Below the pieces are notes generated by a model. It had not been told where the DNA came from. It saw only the letters and a program-made list of their open reading frames with translations, and did no database searches. Below are positions 8,921-19,040 of a stretch of DNA of 64,000 nucleotides, one piece after another (the first letter of the stretch is position 1; each line of letters opens with the position of its first letter). A program made the translations under genes and the position numbers. Source of the DNA: an uncultured Jannaschia sp. (lineage in GTDB: Bacteria > Pseudomonadota > Alphaproteobacteria > Rhodobacterales > Rhodobacteraceae); NCBI RefSeq assembly GCF_947494055.1, contig NZ_CANLTR010000003.1, positions 226,304 to 290,303 on the forward strand, given 5' to 3'.

Positions 8921-9883
8921 ATGACGCAATATCTCGATTTCGAGAAACCCTTGTCGGAGGTCGAGGGCAAGGCCGAGGAGCTGCGCGCGATGGCGCGGTC
9001 GGATTCCAAGGTCGATGTCGAGAAGGAGGCCTCCCAGCTCGACCAGAAGGCGCGCGACATGCTCGCCAACCTCTACCGGAACCTCTCTCCCTGGCAGAAG
9101 GCGCAGGTCGCCCGCCACGCCGAACGGCCGCATTGCAAGGACTATATCGAGCGCATCTTCACCGAATGGACGCCGCTCGCCGGCGACCGGAACTTCGCCG
9201 ACGACCATGCGGTGATGGGCGGGCTCGCCCGGCTCGACGGACGGTCGGTGATGGTGATCGGCCACGAGAAGGGCCACGACACCCGCACCCGGATCGAGCG
9301 GAACTTCGGCATGGCGCGTCCGGAGGGCTACCGCAAGGCGATCCGCCTGATGCAGATGGCCGACCGGTTCGGCCTGCCCGTGGTCACGCTGATCGATACG
9401 CCCGGCGCCTATCCCGGCAAGGGCGCGGAGGAGCGGGGCCAGTCCGAGGCCATCGCGCGGTCGACGCAGGAATGCCTCCGCCTCGGCGTGCCGCTCGTCA
9501 GCGTGGTGATCGGGGAGGGCGGCTCCGGTGGCGCCGTGGCCTTCGCGACGGCGAACAGCGTGGCGATGCTGGAGCACTCGATCTATTCGGTGATCTCGCC
9601 CGAGGGCTGCGCCTCGATCCTGTGGAAGGATGCCGAGAAGATGCGCGAGGCGGCGGAAGCGCTGCGGCTCACCGCGCAGGACCTGCTCAAGCTCGGCGTG
9701 ATCGACCGGATCGTGGCCGAGCCGCTGGGCGGGGCGCATCGCGACCGCCACGCCGCCATCGCCTCCGTCGGCACGGCGCTGACCGCCATGCTCGCCGAGT
9801 TCGACGGCCAGAACGCCGAGACCCTGCGCGGACAGCGCCGCGCCAAGTATCTCGGCATGGGCTCGAAAGGCCTCGCGGCCTGA
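8921..9883 (+). CDS. accA: Acetyl-CoA carboxylase carboxyltransferase subunit alpha
   Basis: AccA with AccD forms the carboxyltransferase that moves CO2 from biotin to acetyl-CoA, giving malonyl-CoA for fatty acid synthesis. The 320-residue protein begins [14 protein letters not shown] and includes [18 protein letters not shown] and [11 protein letters not shown], the oxyanion-hole glycine region of the crotonase-like fold. Length is typical (about 318). It stands alone; accD is not in the window. The ATG is supported by the family N-terminus. Confidence 0.97.
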   Translation: MTQYLDFEKPLSEVEGKAEELRAMARSDSKVDVEKEASQLDQKARDMLANLYRNLSPWQKAQVARHAERPHCKDYIERIFTEWTPLAGDRNFADDHAVMGGLARLDGRSVMVIGHEKGHDTRTRIERNFGMARPEGYRKAIRLMQMADRFGLPVVTLIDTPGAYPGKGAEERGQSEAIARSTQECLRLGVPLVSVVIGEGGSGGAVAFATANSVAMLEHSIYSVISPEGCASILWKDAEKMREAAEALRLTAQDLLKLGVIDRIVAEPLGGAHRDRHAAIASVGTALTAMLAEFDGQNAETLRGQRRAKYLGMGSKGLAA

Positions 9884-9896
9884 CGACCGCGACGGG

Positions 9897-10130
9897 TCAG
9901 GTGCGCCGGTACACGCCCTCGGGAAGGTTCAGCGCGGTGACGAGGTCGCGCAGCTGCCCGTTGGTCAGCGTCACCCGGATCGGCTCCCCGCTGCGGGGGT
10001 CGAGTTGCGTCAGGGTCACGCACTCCTCGAAGGCCGAGACGACGACGTCCTCGCCCGGCGGCGTGCCGGGTTCGCCCTCGTCCACCAGCGTGACCACCGT
10101 GGCGTCGAATCCGTGTTCGATCGAGAACAT
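9897..10130 (-). CDS. Small conserved hypothetical protein
   Basis: A 77-residue acidic protein (MFSIEHGFDATVVTLVDE...) without signal peptide or membrane segment; it alternates strand-like hydrophobic stretches and ends in a helix with LRDLVTALNLPEG. I do not recognise a family. The strong Shine-Dalgarno GAAGGAGGACGG directly before ATG and consistent G/C third positions support a real gene. It converges with accA, whose stop lies 13 bases away, and diverges from the M48 lipoprotein gene. Confidence 0.72.
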   Translation of the reverse strand: MFSIEHGFDATVVTLVDEGEPGTPPGEDVVVSAFEECVTLTQLDPRSGEPIRVTLTNGQLRDLVTALNLPEGVYRRT

Positions 10131-10234
10131 CCGTCCTCCTTCGCTATCCCATAACCATATCGCGACTTTGCGCTGACATCGCCAACGTCCATCCTGTAGA
10201 CAGCCAGAATCTAACGTTTTCCGGGGAGAGATCC

Positions 10235-10942
10235 ATGCGCCTTCCTTTCTTCGCCGCGCTGGCGGGATGCCTTCTTTCGGCCTGCGTCGCGGTCGAGTCC
10301 TCCGCGCCGAGGGCCCCGCTGCCGGAAGGGCCGGTCCCCGACCGGGTCTCGAGCGCCACGGCGACGACGAACTTCCGCACCGCCGTGAACCGGGTGGAGC
10401 CGGCGGCGGAGTCGCTCTGCCGCCAGCGATCGCAGGGCATCAACTGCGACTACCTCATCCGCATCGATCCGAACCCCAGCGCGCCGCCGAACGCGTTCCA
10501 GTCCCTCGATCCGAACGGACGGCCGATCATCACCTTCACCCGCAGCCTGATCGCGGAAGCGCGCAACGTCGACGAGATCGCCTTCGTCGTCGGCCACGAG
10601 AGCGCACACCACATCGAGCAGCACATCGCCCGACAGCGGCAATCGGCGGCGACCGGCGCGCTGGTCGGCGGGCTCATCGCCTCGGTCGCGGGCGCGGACG
10701 GACGCACCGTCAACGAGATCAGCCGGCTCGGCGCCGGGGTCGGCGCGCGCCGCTTCTCCAAGGATCACGAGCTGGAGGCCGATGCGCTCGGCACGATCAT
10801 CGTCGCGCGGGCGGGCTACGATCCGGTCCGGGGCGCGCAGTTCTTCACCCGCATCCCCGATCCCGGCGACAGCTTCCTCGGAACGCATCCGCCCAATGCC
10901 GACCGCATCGATATCGTGCGCCGGACCGCGGCCGGGCTCTGA
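10235..10942 (+). CDS. M48-family metallopeptidase lipoprotein
   Basis: A 235-residue envelope protein with a signal peptide ending in the lipobox LLSAC (Cys about residue 17), so it is probably anchored in a membrane facing the periplasm. The zinc site HESAHH (HExxH, about residues 123-127) and the downstream glutamate in HELEADALG (about 177-184) are the M48 signature. BepA/LoiP-like proteins of this class degrade or chaperone misassembled outer-membrane proteins; that role is inferred from the family. ATG follows CCGGGGAGAGATCC. Confidence 0.88.
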   Translation: MRLPFFAALAGCLLSACVAVESSAPRAPLPEGPVPDRVSSATATTNFRTAVNRVEPAAESLCRQRSQGINCDYLIRIDPNPSAPPNAFQSLDPNGRPIITFTRSLIAEARNVDEIAFVVGHESAHHIEQHIARQRQSAATGALVGGLIASVAGADGRTVNEISRLGAGVGARRFSKDHELEADALGTIIVARAGYDPVRGAQFFTRIPDPGDSFLGTHPPNADRIDIVRRTAAGL

Positions 10943-11026
10943 TCGTCCGATCAGAAATTTGTGATTTCACGGGCGGGCGTCCCGCGTCGATCCTACGTCC
11001 TCGCCGATGACGGAAGGAGGGCCGCC

Positions 11027-11521
11027 ATGATCCATAGACGTAAAGTGCTGTTCGGGGGCGCCGCCGCAGCGGCCCTGGCGGCGGGGGCCGGCATCTGGCT
11101 GACCAACGACACGGTCGCCGGAGGTACATTCGCGCTGGATCTGTCCGAGGAGGAATGGCGCGCGCGGCTGACGCCCGAGGAATATGCCGTGCTGCGAAAG
11201 GGCGCCACGGAGCGGCCTTTCTCGAGCCCGCTGAACGACGAAAGCCGGGACGGCGTCTTCACCTGCGGCGGCTGCGCGGAGGCGCTCTACCGCGCGGAGA
11301 CGAAATTCGAGAGCGGCACAGGCTGGCCGTCCTTCACGCAGGCCATCGACGGCGCCGTCGGGACCAAGCCGGACCGGTCGCTCCTGATGGTGCGGACGGA
11401 GGTGCATTGCGCGAATTGCGGCGGCCATCTGGGCCACATCTTCGACGACGGGCCGGAGCCGACCGGCAAGCGGCATTGCCTGAACGGCGCCGCACTCGAC
11501 TTCGAGCCGGCCGCGGCCTGA
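11027..11521 (+). CDS. msrB: Peptide-methionine (R)-S-oxide reductase MsrB, exported form
   Basis: Reduces the R-epimer of methionine sulfoxide in proteins. The 164-residue product starts with HRRKVLFGG followed by an Ala-rich hydrophobic segment, a Tat-like or otherwise uncleaved N-terminal signal, so it likely works in the periplasm. The MsrB core follows: two CxxC zinc sites (CGGC and CANC), GTGWPSF, and the catalytic Cys in KRHCLNGAAL, a slight variant of the usual RYCxNS context. ATG at 11027 has an ideal GGAAGGAGG; the longer frame upstream is spurious. Confidence 0.92.
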   Translation: MIHRRKVLFGGAAAAALAAGAGIWLTNDTVAGGTFALDLSEEEWRARLTPEEYAVLRKGATERPFSSPLNDESRDGVFTCGGCAEALYRAETKFESGTGWPSFTQAIDGAVGTKPDRSLLMVRTEVHCANCGGHLGHIFDDGPEPTGKRHCLNGAALDFEPAAA

Positions 11522-11525
11522 CCGC

Positions 11526-12890
11526 TCAGACCACGCGACCCCAGAGGTCGTACTCGCTGGCCTCGTCCACTTCGACGTCGAGGATGTCGCCGGGGGCCAG
11601 CGTCTCGAACCCTTCGTCGATGAAAAGGTTGCCGTCGATCTCCGGCGCGTCGGCTTTCGTTCGGCAGGTCGCGCCCTCCGCATCGACCGTGTCCACGATC
11701 ACCGCCTGCCGCGTGCCGACCTTGGCCGCGAGTTTCGCGGCCGAGATCGCCTGCGCGCGCTCCATGAAGCGGGCGAACCGCTCCTCCTTGACGTCTTCGG
11801 GCACGTGGTCGGGCAGGGCGTTCGAGCGCGCCCCGGCCACGTTCTCGTAGCGGAAGGCGCCGACCCGGTCGAGCTGCGCCTCGTCGAGCCAGTCGAGGAG
11901 CGTCTCGAACTCGGCCTCGGTCTCGCCGGGATAGCCGACGATGAAGGTGGAGCGCAGCGTGATCCCGGGACAGATCGCGCGCCATTCGGCGATCCGGTCG
12001 AGCGTCCGCTCCGCCGCCGCCGGACGCGCCATGCGGCGCAGCGTGTCGGGATGCGCGTGCTGGAACGGCACGTCGAGATAGGGCAGCACCGCGCCCTCCG
12101 CCATCAACGGCACGAGGTCGCGCACGAACGGGTAGGGATAGACGTAGTGCAGCCGAACCCAGGCGCCGAGGGAGCCCAGATCGCGCGCGAGGTTCACGAT
12201 ATGCGATCCCGCCCCCGCGCGGTCCTTCCAGTCGGTGCCGTAGGCGGAGGTGTCCTGACTGATGACCAGCAATTCCTTCACGCCTGCCTCGACCAGCTTC
12301 TCCGCCTCGCGCATCACCGCCCGGTGCGGGCGCGAGGCGAGGCGGCCCCGCATGTCGGGGATGATGCAGAACCGGCACTTGTGATTGCAGCCCTCGGAAA
12401 TCTTCAGATAGCTGAAATGCCGTGGCGTCAGCGTGACGCCGGAGGCCGGCAGCAGGTCCACGAACGGGTCCGGCGCGGGCGGGACGCTGGCATGGACGGC
12501 GTCCAGCACCTGCTCGTATTGTTGCGGCCCGGTGACGGCCAGCACCTTCGGATGCGCGCCGGTGATGTAGTCCGGCTCCGCGCCGAGGCAGCCGGTGACG
12601 ATCACCCGCCCGTTCTCGCGCAGCGCCTCGCCGATAGCGTCGAGGCTTTCGGCCTTGGCGCTGTCGAGGAAGCCGCAGGTATTCACGATCACCGCCTCGG
12701 CGCCCGCGTAGTCCGGGCTGATCGCGTAGCCCTCGGCGCGCAGCCGCGTCAGGATGCGCTCGCTGTCCACCAGCGCCTTGGGGCAGCCGAGGCTGACCAT
12801 GCCGATCTTCGGTTGGCCGGGCCGGGCATCGCCCGGCAGGACGGCGCGCGGCGCAAGGTCGGGGCGGAGCTCGGGCGGGTTCTGCGACAT
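11526..12890 (-). CDS. rimO: Ribosomal protein S12 methylthiotransferase RimO
   Basis: Radical-SAM enzyme that adds a methylthio group to the conserved aspartate of ribosomal protein S12. The 454-residue protein has the N-terminal UPF0004 domain with three iron-sulfur cysteines ([26 protein letters not shown]), the radical SAM motif [11 protein letters not shown] (CxxxCxxC, about residue 165) and a C-terminal TRAM domain. ATG at 12890 gives the family start; the much longer open frame upstream is antisense to the AsmA-like gene. It converges with msrB (4-base gap) and diverges from the AsmA-like gene by 88 bases. Confidence 0.95.
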   Translation of the reverse strand: MSQNPPELRPDLAPRAVLPGDARPGQPKIGMVSLGCPKALVDSERILTRLRAEGYAISPDYAGAEAVIVNTCGFLDSAKAESLDAIGEALRENGRVIVTGCLGAEPDYITGAHPKVLAVTGPQQYEQVLDAVHASVPPAPDPFVDLLPASGVTLTPRHFSYLKISEGCNHKCRFCIIPDMRGRLASRPHRAVMREAEKLVEAGVKELLVISQDTSAYGTDWKDRAGAGSHIVNLARDLGSLGAWVRLHYVYPYPFVRDLVPLMAEGAVLPYLDVPFQHAHPDTLRRMARPAAAERTLDRIAEWRAICPGITLRSTFIVGYPGETEAEFETLLDWLDEAQLDRVGAFRYENVAGARSNALPDHVPEDVKEERFARFMERAQAISAAKLAAKVGTRQAVIVDTVDAEGATCRTKADAPEIDGNLFIDEGFETLAPGDILDVEVDEASEYDLWGRVV

Positions 12891-12978
12891 GGGGCGGCAC
12901 ATAGGCGCGCCGGAGACCGGGCGGAAGCCCTTGCGGCTTTTCGATGCGCGTTTCATCGTCCGCAAAAAGGGGCCGGGC

Positions 12979-14952
12979 ATGAAATGGATCGTTCGGGGCG
13001 TGATCGCGCTCCTTTTGCTCGCGGTGGTCCTGGTGGGGGCCGTGTGGCTGATCCCGACGGAGCGGATCGCCCGGCTCGCCACCGACCGGATCGAGGCCGC
13101 GACCGGTCGCGCGTTGACGATCGAAGGATCGGTCTCGGCGACGCTCTGGCCTCGGCTCGGCGTCCGGGCAGAGGGGATCACGCTGGCCAATGCAGACTGG
13201 TCGGTGGCCGGGCCGATGCTCGTGGCGGAAGCGTTCGAGATCGGCATGTCGCCCGGCATCCTGCTCGGCGGCGACGTCCGGATCGACAGCCTGACGGTCG
13301 ATGGCGCGCGGCTCGTGCTGGAGCGCCGTGCGAACGGGAGCGGAAACTGGATTTTCGATACGGGGCCGGACGACACCGCGCCGGACGACGAAGGGACGGC
13401 CGGCCCCGGGACGGGATCGGACGCGTCGATGACGGATCTGGCGGTCGACGACGCGGTCCTGATGGACTCGGAAATCGTCTGGATCGACCATGCTACCGAC
13501 CGGCGGATCGAACTGCGGGACGTGAACCTGCAAACCGCCTTCGCCGGGATCGACGCGCCGGTCGAGCTCTCCGGCAGCGCGGCCCTCGGCGAACATCCCG
13601 TCCGGTTGGACGCGCGCCTCGAGGCGTCCGCATCGCTTCTCGACGGCGCGCCGGCCGCCGTGACCGTCTCGCTGGATACAGAAGCGATGGCGCTCGACTT
13701 CGACGGGCGGCTCGGTATCGACCCGGTGTCGCTCGAAGGCGTCGCCACGGTCGCCTCCTCCGATGGCTTCGCCCCGCTCGAGGCGTTGGGCGTGGCGCCG
13801 CCAGCGCTGCCGCCGGGTCTCGGCGCGGCGCAGGTGGATGTCGCCGCGTCCGTCACGCTCACACCGCAAGGCACGCTGCACCTTCGCGACATCGCGGCGG
13901 CGTTCGACGGCAACCGCATCACCGGCGATCTGGACCTCGATCCGACCGGCGAGCGACCGCGTCTCGTCGGTGCGCTCGCGGCGGACGCGCTGACGTTTCC
14001 CCGCCCCGACGGGTCCGGTGGGGCGGGGAACAACGCGGGTGGCGGCAGGGAAGGGTGGTCCGCGGACCCGATCGACGTCTCGGGCCTCTTCGCGCTCGAC
14101 GCCGAACTGACCGTCGACACGGGGGCCATCGCCTACGGCGACGTCGGCATCGACGCGCTCACGGCGGCCCTGACGCTGGAGAACGGCCGCGCCGTCCTCC
14201 GGCTCGACCCGCTCCGCGCCTACGGCGGGGCGGTAACGGGCCGGGTGGTGGTGAACGGGCGCGGCGGGCTGTCGAGCCGGGCCGTGCTGGACGTGACCGG
14301 GTTGGAACTGCAATCGCTCCTGACCGACCTCGCCGGGCAGGACCGGCTCAGCGCGACCGGCGCGGCATCCATCGACCTGCTGGGCTCGGGCGAGAGCTTG
14401 CGCGCACTGATGGCCGGGCTCGAAGGCGAGGTGTCCTTGCGGCTCGGGCCAGGGACCTTCGCCGGCCTCGACATAGCTGGAATGGTGCGGACCCGCGACC
14501 TCGGGTATCGCGGTGAAGGGCAGCAAACGGTGTTCGAAGCGTTGTCGGCCTCCTTCGACGTCGCGCAGGGCGTCGCGCGCGGCGACGACCTGACGATCGA
14601 GGCGCCCTACCTTACAGCGACGGGGGCGGGGGCCATCGACCTCGGGCGGCGGAGTCTCGACTACCAGCTGATCCCGACCCTGCGCCCGGACGGCGACGGC
14701 GACGGCCTTACCGTCCCTCTTCTGATCGACGGCCCGTGGGACGATCCGCGCGTGCGTCCCGACCTGGAATACGTCGCGCGGCAGCAGCTCGACGTCGACG
14801 GCGTGCAGGACCGGGCCGAGGATCGCGTCCGCGAGAAGCTGGCCGAGGAACTGGAGGTCGCGCCCGAACGGCTCGACAGTCGCGAGGCCATCGAGGACGC
14901 GATCCGCGAGCGGGTGGGCGATCGGCTCAGGGGCCTGCTCGGCGATCGTTGA
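12979..14952 (+). CDS. AsmA-family inner-membrane anchored envelope protein
   Basis: A 657-residue protein with one N-terminal membrane helix (about residues 5-25, [20 protein letters not shown]) and a large periplasmic beta-rich region. The AsmA N-terminal motif is clear: [22 protein letters not shown], then LANADW and SLTVDGARL; the C-terminal part holds the conserved [15 protein letters not shown] motif. AsmA-like proteins are related to VPS13-like lipid-transfer proteins and affect outer-membrane assembly. ATG at 12979 lies in rimO's divergent spacer. The acidic, Asp/Ala-rich composition suits the genome. Confidence 0.9.
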   Translation: MKWIVRGVIALLLLAVVLVGAVWLIPTERIARLATDRIEAATGRALTIEGSVSATLWPRLGVRAEGITLANADWSVAGPMLVAEAFEIGMSPGILLGGDVRIDSLTVDGARLVLERRANGSGNWIFDTGPDDTAPDDEGTAGPGTGSDASMTDLAVDDAVLMDSEIVWIDHATDRRIELRDVNLQTAFAGIDAPVELSGSAALGEHPVRLDARLEASASLLDGAPAAVTVSLDTEAMALDFDGRLGIDPVSLEGVATVASSDGFAPLEALGVAPPALPPGLGAAQVDVAASVTLTPQGTLHLRDIAAAFDGNRITGDLDLDPTGERPRLVGALAADALTFPRPDGSGGAGNNAGGGREGWSADPIDVSGLFALDAELTVDTGAIAYGDVGIDALTAALTLENGRAVLRLDPLRAYGGAVTGRVVVNGRGGLSSRAVLDVTGLELQSLLTDLAGQDRLSATGAASIDLLGSGESLRALMAGLEGEVSLRLGPGTFAGLDIAGMVRTRDLGYRGEGQQTVFEALSASFDVAQGVARGDDLTIEAPYLTATGAGAIDLGRRSLDYQLIPTLRPDGDGDGLTVPLLIDGPWDDPRVRPDLEYVARQQLDVDGVQDRAEDRVREKLAEELEVAPERLDSREAIEDAIRERVGDRLRGLLGDR

Positions 14953-15015
14953 CGCCCGGTCGCTGGACCCGAACCCGTCGGCGCGGTATCAGCGCGACAA
15001 CCTGAAAGGGATTCC

Positions 15016-15711
15016 ATGAGCGTCAGCCTCACCAGCACCTTCATCAAACCGGTCCATCGCGAGGGCCCGAAGTTCATCGCCGCCTTCGCGGTCGTCACCG
15101 CCATCCTCTGGCTCCTGTGGGAACCCCTGGGTCTCGTCGGGCTCGTGCTGACGGTGTGGTGCTACTACTTCTTCCGCGATCCGGAGCGGACGGTTCCGAT
15201 GGACGAGGGGCTGATCGTCTCGCCCGCCGACGGCATCGTCTCGCTGATCGGACCGGCCATCCCGCCGGCGGAGCTCGACCTCGGACCCCAGCCGCTGATG
15301 CGTGTCTCTGTCTTCATGTCGGTCTTCGACTGCCACGTGAACCGCGCGCCCGTCGCGGGCGAGGTGACGGAAGTGGCCTACCGGCCCGGCAAGTTCTTCT
15401 CCGCCGAGCTCGACAAGGCGTCGGAGGAAAACGAGCGCAACGGGCTGGTCCTCACGATGGCCGACGGCACGCGGCTCGGCGTGGTGCAGATCGCGGGCCT
15501 CGTGGCGCGGCGCATCCTCTGCGAGGTCGATGCCGGCGCCCAGCTCGAGCGGGGCGACCGGTTCGGCCTGATCCGCTTCGGCTCCCGCCTCGACGTCTAT
15601 CTGCCCGAAGGCACCGCGCCGCGCGTCGCGGTAGGGCAGGTGATGACTTCGGGCGAATCGATCCTCGCCGTGATCGGCCGCGACGATACCGCCACCGCGA
15701 GGACGGAATGA
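15016..15711 (+). CDS. psd: Phosphatidylserine decarboxylase proenzyme (short type)
   Basis: Converts phosphatidylserine to phosphatidylethanolamine at the inner membrane. The 231-residue protein has two N-terminal hydrophobic segments, [12 protein letters not shown], the [11 protein letters not shown] motif, and [20 protein letters not shown]. The self-cleavage site that creates the pyruvoyl group is the Gly-Ser of [12 protein letters not shown] near residue 185. Length is that of the alphaproteobacterial short form. It overlaps pssA by four bases (ATGA), linking the two consecutive steps of PE synthesis. Confidence 0.95.
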   Translation: MSVSLTSTFIKPVHREGPKFIAAFAVVTAILWLLWEPLGLVGLVLTVWCYYFFRDPERTVPMDEGLIVSPADGIVSLIGPAIPPAELDLGPQPLMRVSVFMSVFDCHVNRAPVAGEVTEVAYRPGKFFSAELDKASEENERNGLVLTMADGTRLGVVQIAGLVARRILCEVDAGAQLERGDRFGLIRFGSRLDVYLPEGTAPRVAVGQVMTSGESILAVIGRDDTATARTE

Positions 15712-16451
15712 CCGCCCCGCGCGAGCCGCGGGAGACGCCGTTCCCGGTCGTCCTGCTGCTGCCGAACCTCGTGACGATCCTCGGCCTGTGCTTCGGCCTG
15801 ACCTCGATCCGCTTCACCTTCGCCGATCAGTACAGCTGGGCCGCGGGCTTCCTCGTGCTCGCGGCGCTCGTCGACGGGATGGACGGGCTGCTGGCGCGGC
15901 GCCTGAACGCGGCTTCGCCCTTCGGGGCAGAGCTCGACTCGCTGTCGGACTTCGTCTGCTTCGGCGTGTCTCCCGCGCTTCTGGTCTACAATTTCGGGCT
16001 CGAGGGTCTGTCGGGGATGGGGTGGGTCGCCGCGCTGACCTTCGCGATCTGCTGTTGCCTCCGGCTCGCACGGTTCAACGTCAACGCGAAGGCGGAGACG
16101 AACTCGAAAGGATCCTTCACCGGCGTGCCGGCGCCGGCGGGGGCGATGCTGGGCATCTTTCCCGTCTCGCTGCACCTCGCCGGGTTCCTCGACCTGCGCG
16201 ACGTGCCGATCCTGATCGCGGTCTGGATGATCTTCGTGGGCGGGCTGATGGTCGCGCGGTTCAAGACCGTCTCGCTGAAATCGGTCCGCATCAGCCGGGA
16301 GAACGCCGTCTACGTCCTGATCGGCGCGACCGTGGCGATCGGCTTCATGCTGACGCGGCTCTGGTTGTTCCACGTCCTGATGTCGGTGATCTATCTCTGC
16401 ATGCTGCTGCAGGGGATGATCGCCCAGCGGCGTCGCCGCCGGGCAGGCTGA
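15708..16451 (+). CDS. pssA: CDP-diacylglycerol--serine O-phosphatidyltransferase
   Basis: Membrane enzyme that makes phosphatidylserine from CDP-diacylglycerol and serine, feeding Psd encoded just upstream. The 247-residue protein has several membrane segments and the CDP-alcohol phosphotransferase signature [11 protein letters not shown] followed by GAELDSLSD, which supplies the metal-binding aspartates. ATG at 15708 overlaps the psd TGA, deciding the start. The Arg-rich end RRRRRAG is cytoplasmic. It converges on gcrA with a 10-base gap. Confidence 0.95.
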   Translation: MTAPREPRETPFPVVLLLPNLVTILGLCFGLTSIRFTFADQYSWAAGFLVLAALVDGMDGLLARRLNAASPFGAELDSLSDFVCFGVSPALLVYNFGLEGLSGMGWVAALTFAICCCLRLARFNVNAKAETNSKGSFTGVPAPAGAMLGIFPVSLHLAGFLDLRDVPILIAVWMIFVGGLMVARFKTVSLKSVRISRENAVYVLIGATVAIGFMLTRLWLFHVLMSVIYLCMLLQGMIAQRRRRRAG

Positions 16452-16461
16452 TCCGCCTGGA

Positions 16462-17067
16462 TCAGCGACGACGGTCCCGACGCGAGGACATCGGCTGGAA
16501 CGCGACGGAGACATGCGCCTCGCAATAGGGTTTGCCGGCCTGGACCTGCAGGCCGCAGAACCAGAACTTCTCTGTCGCAGGGTCGCCGATCGGCCATTTG
16601 CAGGTCCGCTCGGTCAGCTCCATCAGCGAGATCTTCTTCGCCGTCTTCTCGACCGCGTTCACCTTCGCGAGCGCCTCGGGCGAGATCTCGTTGGCCGAAG
16701 GCTGCGGCGGCAGCGGCTGGCCGGCCATCAACGGCTTGCGTAGGGGCGTGACGGAGGCGCCGTGCGGCACCGCGGCCATCGTGCGCGGCTCGTCGTCGTC
16801 GGGCTCCGGCTCGGGTTCCGCCGCCGCCGCCGGCGCCTCATCGGGCACGACCGACGGCTCGGGATCCGCGGCGACGTCCGCGAGGGGGGCGGTGTCCGCG
16901 ACCGGCTTCGCTTCCTCGGTGCCGCGGTTCGACAGGCCCAGCCGGTGAACCTTGCCGATCACGGCATTACGCGTCACGCCGCCAAGTTCCTTGGCAATCT
17001 GCGAGGCCGAGGCGCCCTCGGTCCACATCCGCTTCAGCGTCTCGACACGCTCGTCCGTCCAGGCCAT
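16462..17067 (-). CDS. gcrA: Cell-cycle regulator GcrA
   Basis: GcrA is an alphaproteobacterial sigma70-associated factor that activates genes with CcrM-methylated GANTC promoters. The 201-residue product has the N-terminal helix-turn-helix-like DNA-binding region (WTDERVETLKRMW, then NAVIGKVHRLGL), a Pro/Glu/Ala-rich acidic linker (about 55-105) and the C-terminal RNA-polymerase-binding domain with CKWPIGDP and FCGLQ...YCEAH cysteines. ATG at 17067 follows AAGGAGACATCG. Presence of this gene places the organism in Alphaproteobacteria. Confidence 0.96.
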   Translation of the reverse strand: MAWTDERVETLKRMWTEGASASQIAKELGGVTRNAVIGKVHRLGLSNRGTEEAKPVADTAPLADVAADPEPSVVPDEAPAAAAEPEPEPDDDEPRTMAAVPHGASVTPLRKPLMAGQPLPPQPSANEISPEALAKVNAVEKTAKKISLMELTERTCKWPIGDPATEKFWFCGLQVQAGKPYCEAHVSVAFQPMSSRRDRRR

Positions 17068-17195
17068 CGATGTCTCCTTGTCTGCCCGCTCCGGCCGCCA
17101 GCACGCGCGAGGGGTGGCGATCCCGAAGGAAAGACTATTGTAAGCATCCCGCGGCGGCGCGACAAGGCGGCCCGCCCGAGATGGAGGCACAGGAC

Positions 17196-18026
17196 ATGAC
17201 CGACACGACCGCGATGCAACAGGACGCGCAGGCCGCCCGCCACGGGGTACGCCGGTTCGGGCGAGTCAACTGGCTCGGGCTGCAGACGCTGATCCTGCGC
17301 GAGGTGCGGCGTTTCAGCTCGGTCTGGACCCAGACGCTGCTGGCGCCGCTCGCCACCGCGGCGCTGTTCCTGCTGGTCTTCTCGCTCGCCGTCGGCACGC
17401 GCCGGGGGGACGTGATGGGGTTGCCCTTCGTGCATTTCCTAGCGCCCGGCATCCTGATGATGACGGTGATCCAGAACAGCTTCGCCAACGTCTCCTCCTC
17501 GATCGTGATTTCCAAGGTGCAGGGCAACATCGTCGACACGCTGATGCCGCCGCTCTCGGGGGGCGAACTGGTGGTGGGCTACCTCGCCGGCGGGATCGCG
17601 CGTGGCCTCGTCGTCGCGGTCGCGATCGCGGTGCTGATGTTTCCGTTCCTCGGCCTCGGCATCCACAATCCACTGATGGCGCTCGTCTGGGTCGCGCTCG
17701 GCGGCGCGTTCCTCGGCGCGCTCGGGCTCGTCGCGGGGGTGTTCGCCAACAAGTTCGACCAGATGGCGGCGATCACCAACTTCATCATCACGCCGCTGAG
17801 CTTCCTGTCGGGCACGTTCTACTCGATCGACGGCCTGCCGCCGGTGATGCGGGCGCTGAGCCACGTCAATCCGGTGTTCTACCTGATCGACGGGCTGCGA
17901 TCCGCCGTGCTCGGCGTATCGGACAGCTCGCCGGTGCTGGGCTTCTTCGTCGTATCGGCCGCCACGTTCGCCGTCGCGCTGCTCGGATGGTGGATGTTCC
18001 GGACGGGCTACCGCCTGAAGTCCTGA
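17196..18026 (+). CDS. ABC-2 type transporter permease
   Basis: A 276-residue membrane protein with six predicted segments of the ABC-2 permease fold; FLAPGILMMTVIQNSF, SGTFYSIDGLPPVM and SHVNPVFYLIDGLRS are typical of drug/polysaccharide-type export permeases. The start was set at 17196 because GGAGG lies 8 bases before it; an ATG at 17181 overlaps that site. No ATP-binding subunit is adjacent, so its partner must be encoded elsewhere. Substrate unknown. Confidence 0.88.
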   Translation: MTDTTAMQQDAQAARHGVRRFGRVNWLGLQTLILREVRRFSSVWTQTLLAPLATAALFLLVFSLAVGTRRGDVMGLPFVHFLAPGILMMTVIQNSFANVSSSIVISKVQGNIVDTLMPPLSGGELVVGYLAGGIARGLVVAVAIAVLMFPFLGLGIHNPLMALVWVALGGAFLGALGLVAGVFANKFDQMAAITNFIITPLSFLSGTFYSIDGLPPVMRALSHVNPVFYLIDGLRSAVLGVSDSSPVLGFFVVSAATFAVALLGWWMFRTGYRLKS

Positions 18027-18039
18027 GAGGCGGGCGGCC

Positions 18040-18966
18040 TCAGACGTCGAGGCACCAGCGCATGATCGCCTTCTGCGCGTGCAGCCGGTTCTCGGCCTCG
18101 TCGAAGACGATGGATTGCGGCCCGTCGAGCACTTCGTCGGTGATCTCCTCGCCGCGATGGGCGGGCAGGCAATGCATGACCAGCGCGTGCTCCGGCGCGG
18201 CCGCCATCAGGCGGGCGTTTACCTGGTAGGGGCGCAGCAGGTTGTGGCGGCGCTGGCGCGAGGATTCCGCGTCGCCCATCGACACCCAGGTATCGGTCAC
18301 GACGAGATCGGCGTCCCGCACCGCCGCTTCGGGGTCGCGCTCGATGCGGACCTCGCAGCCGGCCTGCCGCGCAGCGCCGACGAGCGCCTCGTTCGGGTCG
18401 AGCTGCGCGGGGCCGGCGAAGGTGAAGTCGAAACCGAAGCTCGCCGCCGCGTGCAGGAAGCTCTGCGCGACGTTGTTGCCGTCGCCCATCCAGGCGACGC
18501 GCTTGCCGGCGATCGGGCCGCGATGCTCCTCGAAGGTCATCACGTCGGCCATGATCTGGCAGGGATGGGAGTTGTCGGTCAGGCCGTTGATGACCGGCAC
18601 GGTCGCGTGCTCGGCCATCTCGCTCAGGATGTCCTCGCCGAAGGTGCGCAGCATGATGAGGTCGACATAGCGCGACAGGACGCGCGCGGTGTCGGCGATG
18701 GTCTCGCCGTGGCCGAGCTGCATCTCCGCGCCCGAGAGGACCATGCTCGTGCCGCCCATCTGGCGGACGCCGACGTCGAAGCTGACGCGGGTGCGGGTGG
18801 AGGGCTTCTCGAAGATCAGCGCGACGACCCGGCCGGCGAGCGGCAACTCGTCGTCGGGCGTGCCCTTGGGCCGGTCCCCCCGTGCCGCCTTCATCGCGTT
18901 CGCGCGATCGAGGATGGCGCGCAGCGCGGCCGGGTCGGTGCGGTGGATGTCGAGGAAATGGGTCAT
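18040..18966 (-). CDS. argF: Ornithine carbamoyltransferase
   Basis: Forms citrulline from ornithine and carbamoyl phosphate in arginine synthesis. The 308-residue protein has the carbamoyl-phosphate motif [11 protein letters not shown] (about residue 53), the [12 protein letters not shown] region reading LTDNSHPCQ, and the ornithine-binding [10 protein letters not shown] near the C-terminus. It lies 74 bases downstream of argD on the same strand, separated by a palindromic element, so argD-argF is probably one transcription unit. Confidence 0.96.
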   Translation of the reverse strand: MTHFLDIHRTDPAALRAILDRANAMKAARGDRPKGTPDDELPLAGRVVALIFEKPSTRTRVSFDVGVRQMGGTSMVLSGAEMQLGHGETIADTARVLSRYVDLIMLRTFGEDILSEMAEHATVPVINGLTDNSHPCQIMADVMTFEEHRGPIAGKRVAWMGDGNNVAQSFLHAAASFGFDFTFAGPAQLDPNEALVGAARQAGCEVRIERDPEAAVRDADLVVTDTWVSMGDAESSRQRRHNLLRPYQVNARLMAAAPEHALVMHCLPAHRGEEITDEVLDGPQSIVFDEAENRLHAQKAIMRWCLDV

Positions 18967-18984
18967 GGGGATCTCCGGTCGGAA

Positions 18985-19036
18985 GGCGCCGGGGGCTGTC
19001 TGCCCCCGGACCCCCGAGGATATTTCGGAAGCAAAG
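18985..19036. repeat. Palindromic intergenic element between argD and argF
   Basis: The spacer contains an 8-base perfect inverted repeat, CCGGGGGC-TGTCT-GCCCCCGG (18989-19009), followed by ACCCCCGAGGATATTTCGGAAG. From memory, very similar sequences (a G-rich hairpin followed by ACCCCCGAGGATATTT) occur many times between genes in Rhodobacteraceae genomes, so I read this as a REP-like or small mobile palindromic repeat. It could equally attenuate argD-argF readthrough. Only one clear copy is visible in this window. Confidence 0.55.
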
Positions 19037-19040
19037 ACGG

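Noticed and set aside
11287..14526. Very long open frames on both strands across rimO and the AsmA-like gene (over 900 codons)
   Set aside because: They are antisense or out-of-register shadows produced by the high GC content; products are Arg/Pro/Gly-rich without motifs, while rimO and the AsmA-like gene are clearly recognised in the same DNA.
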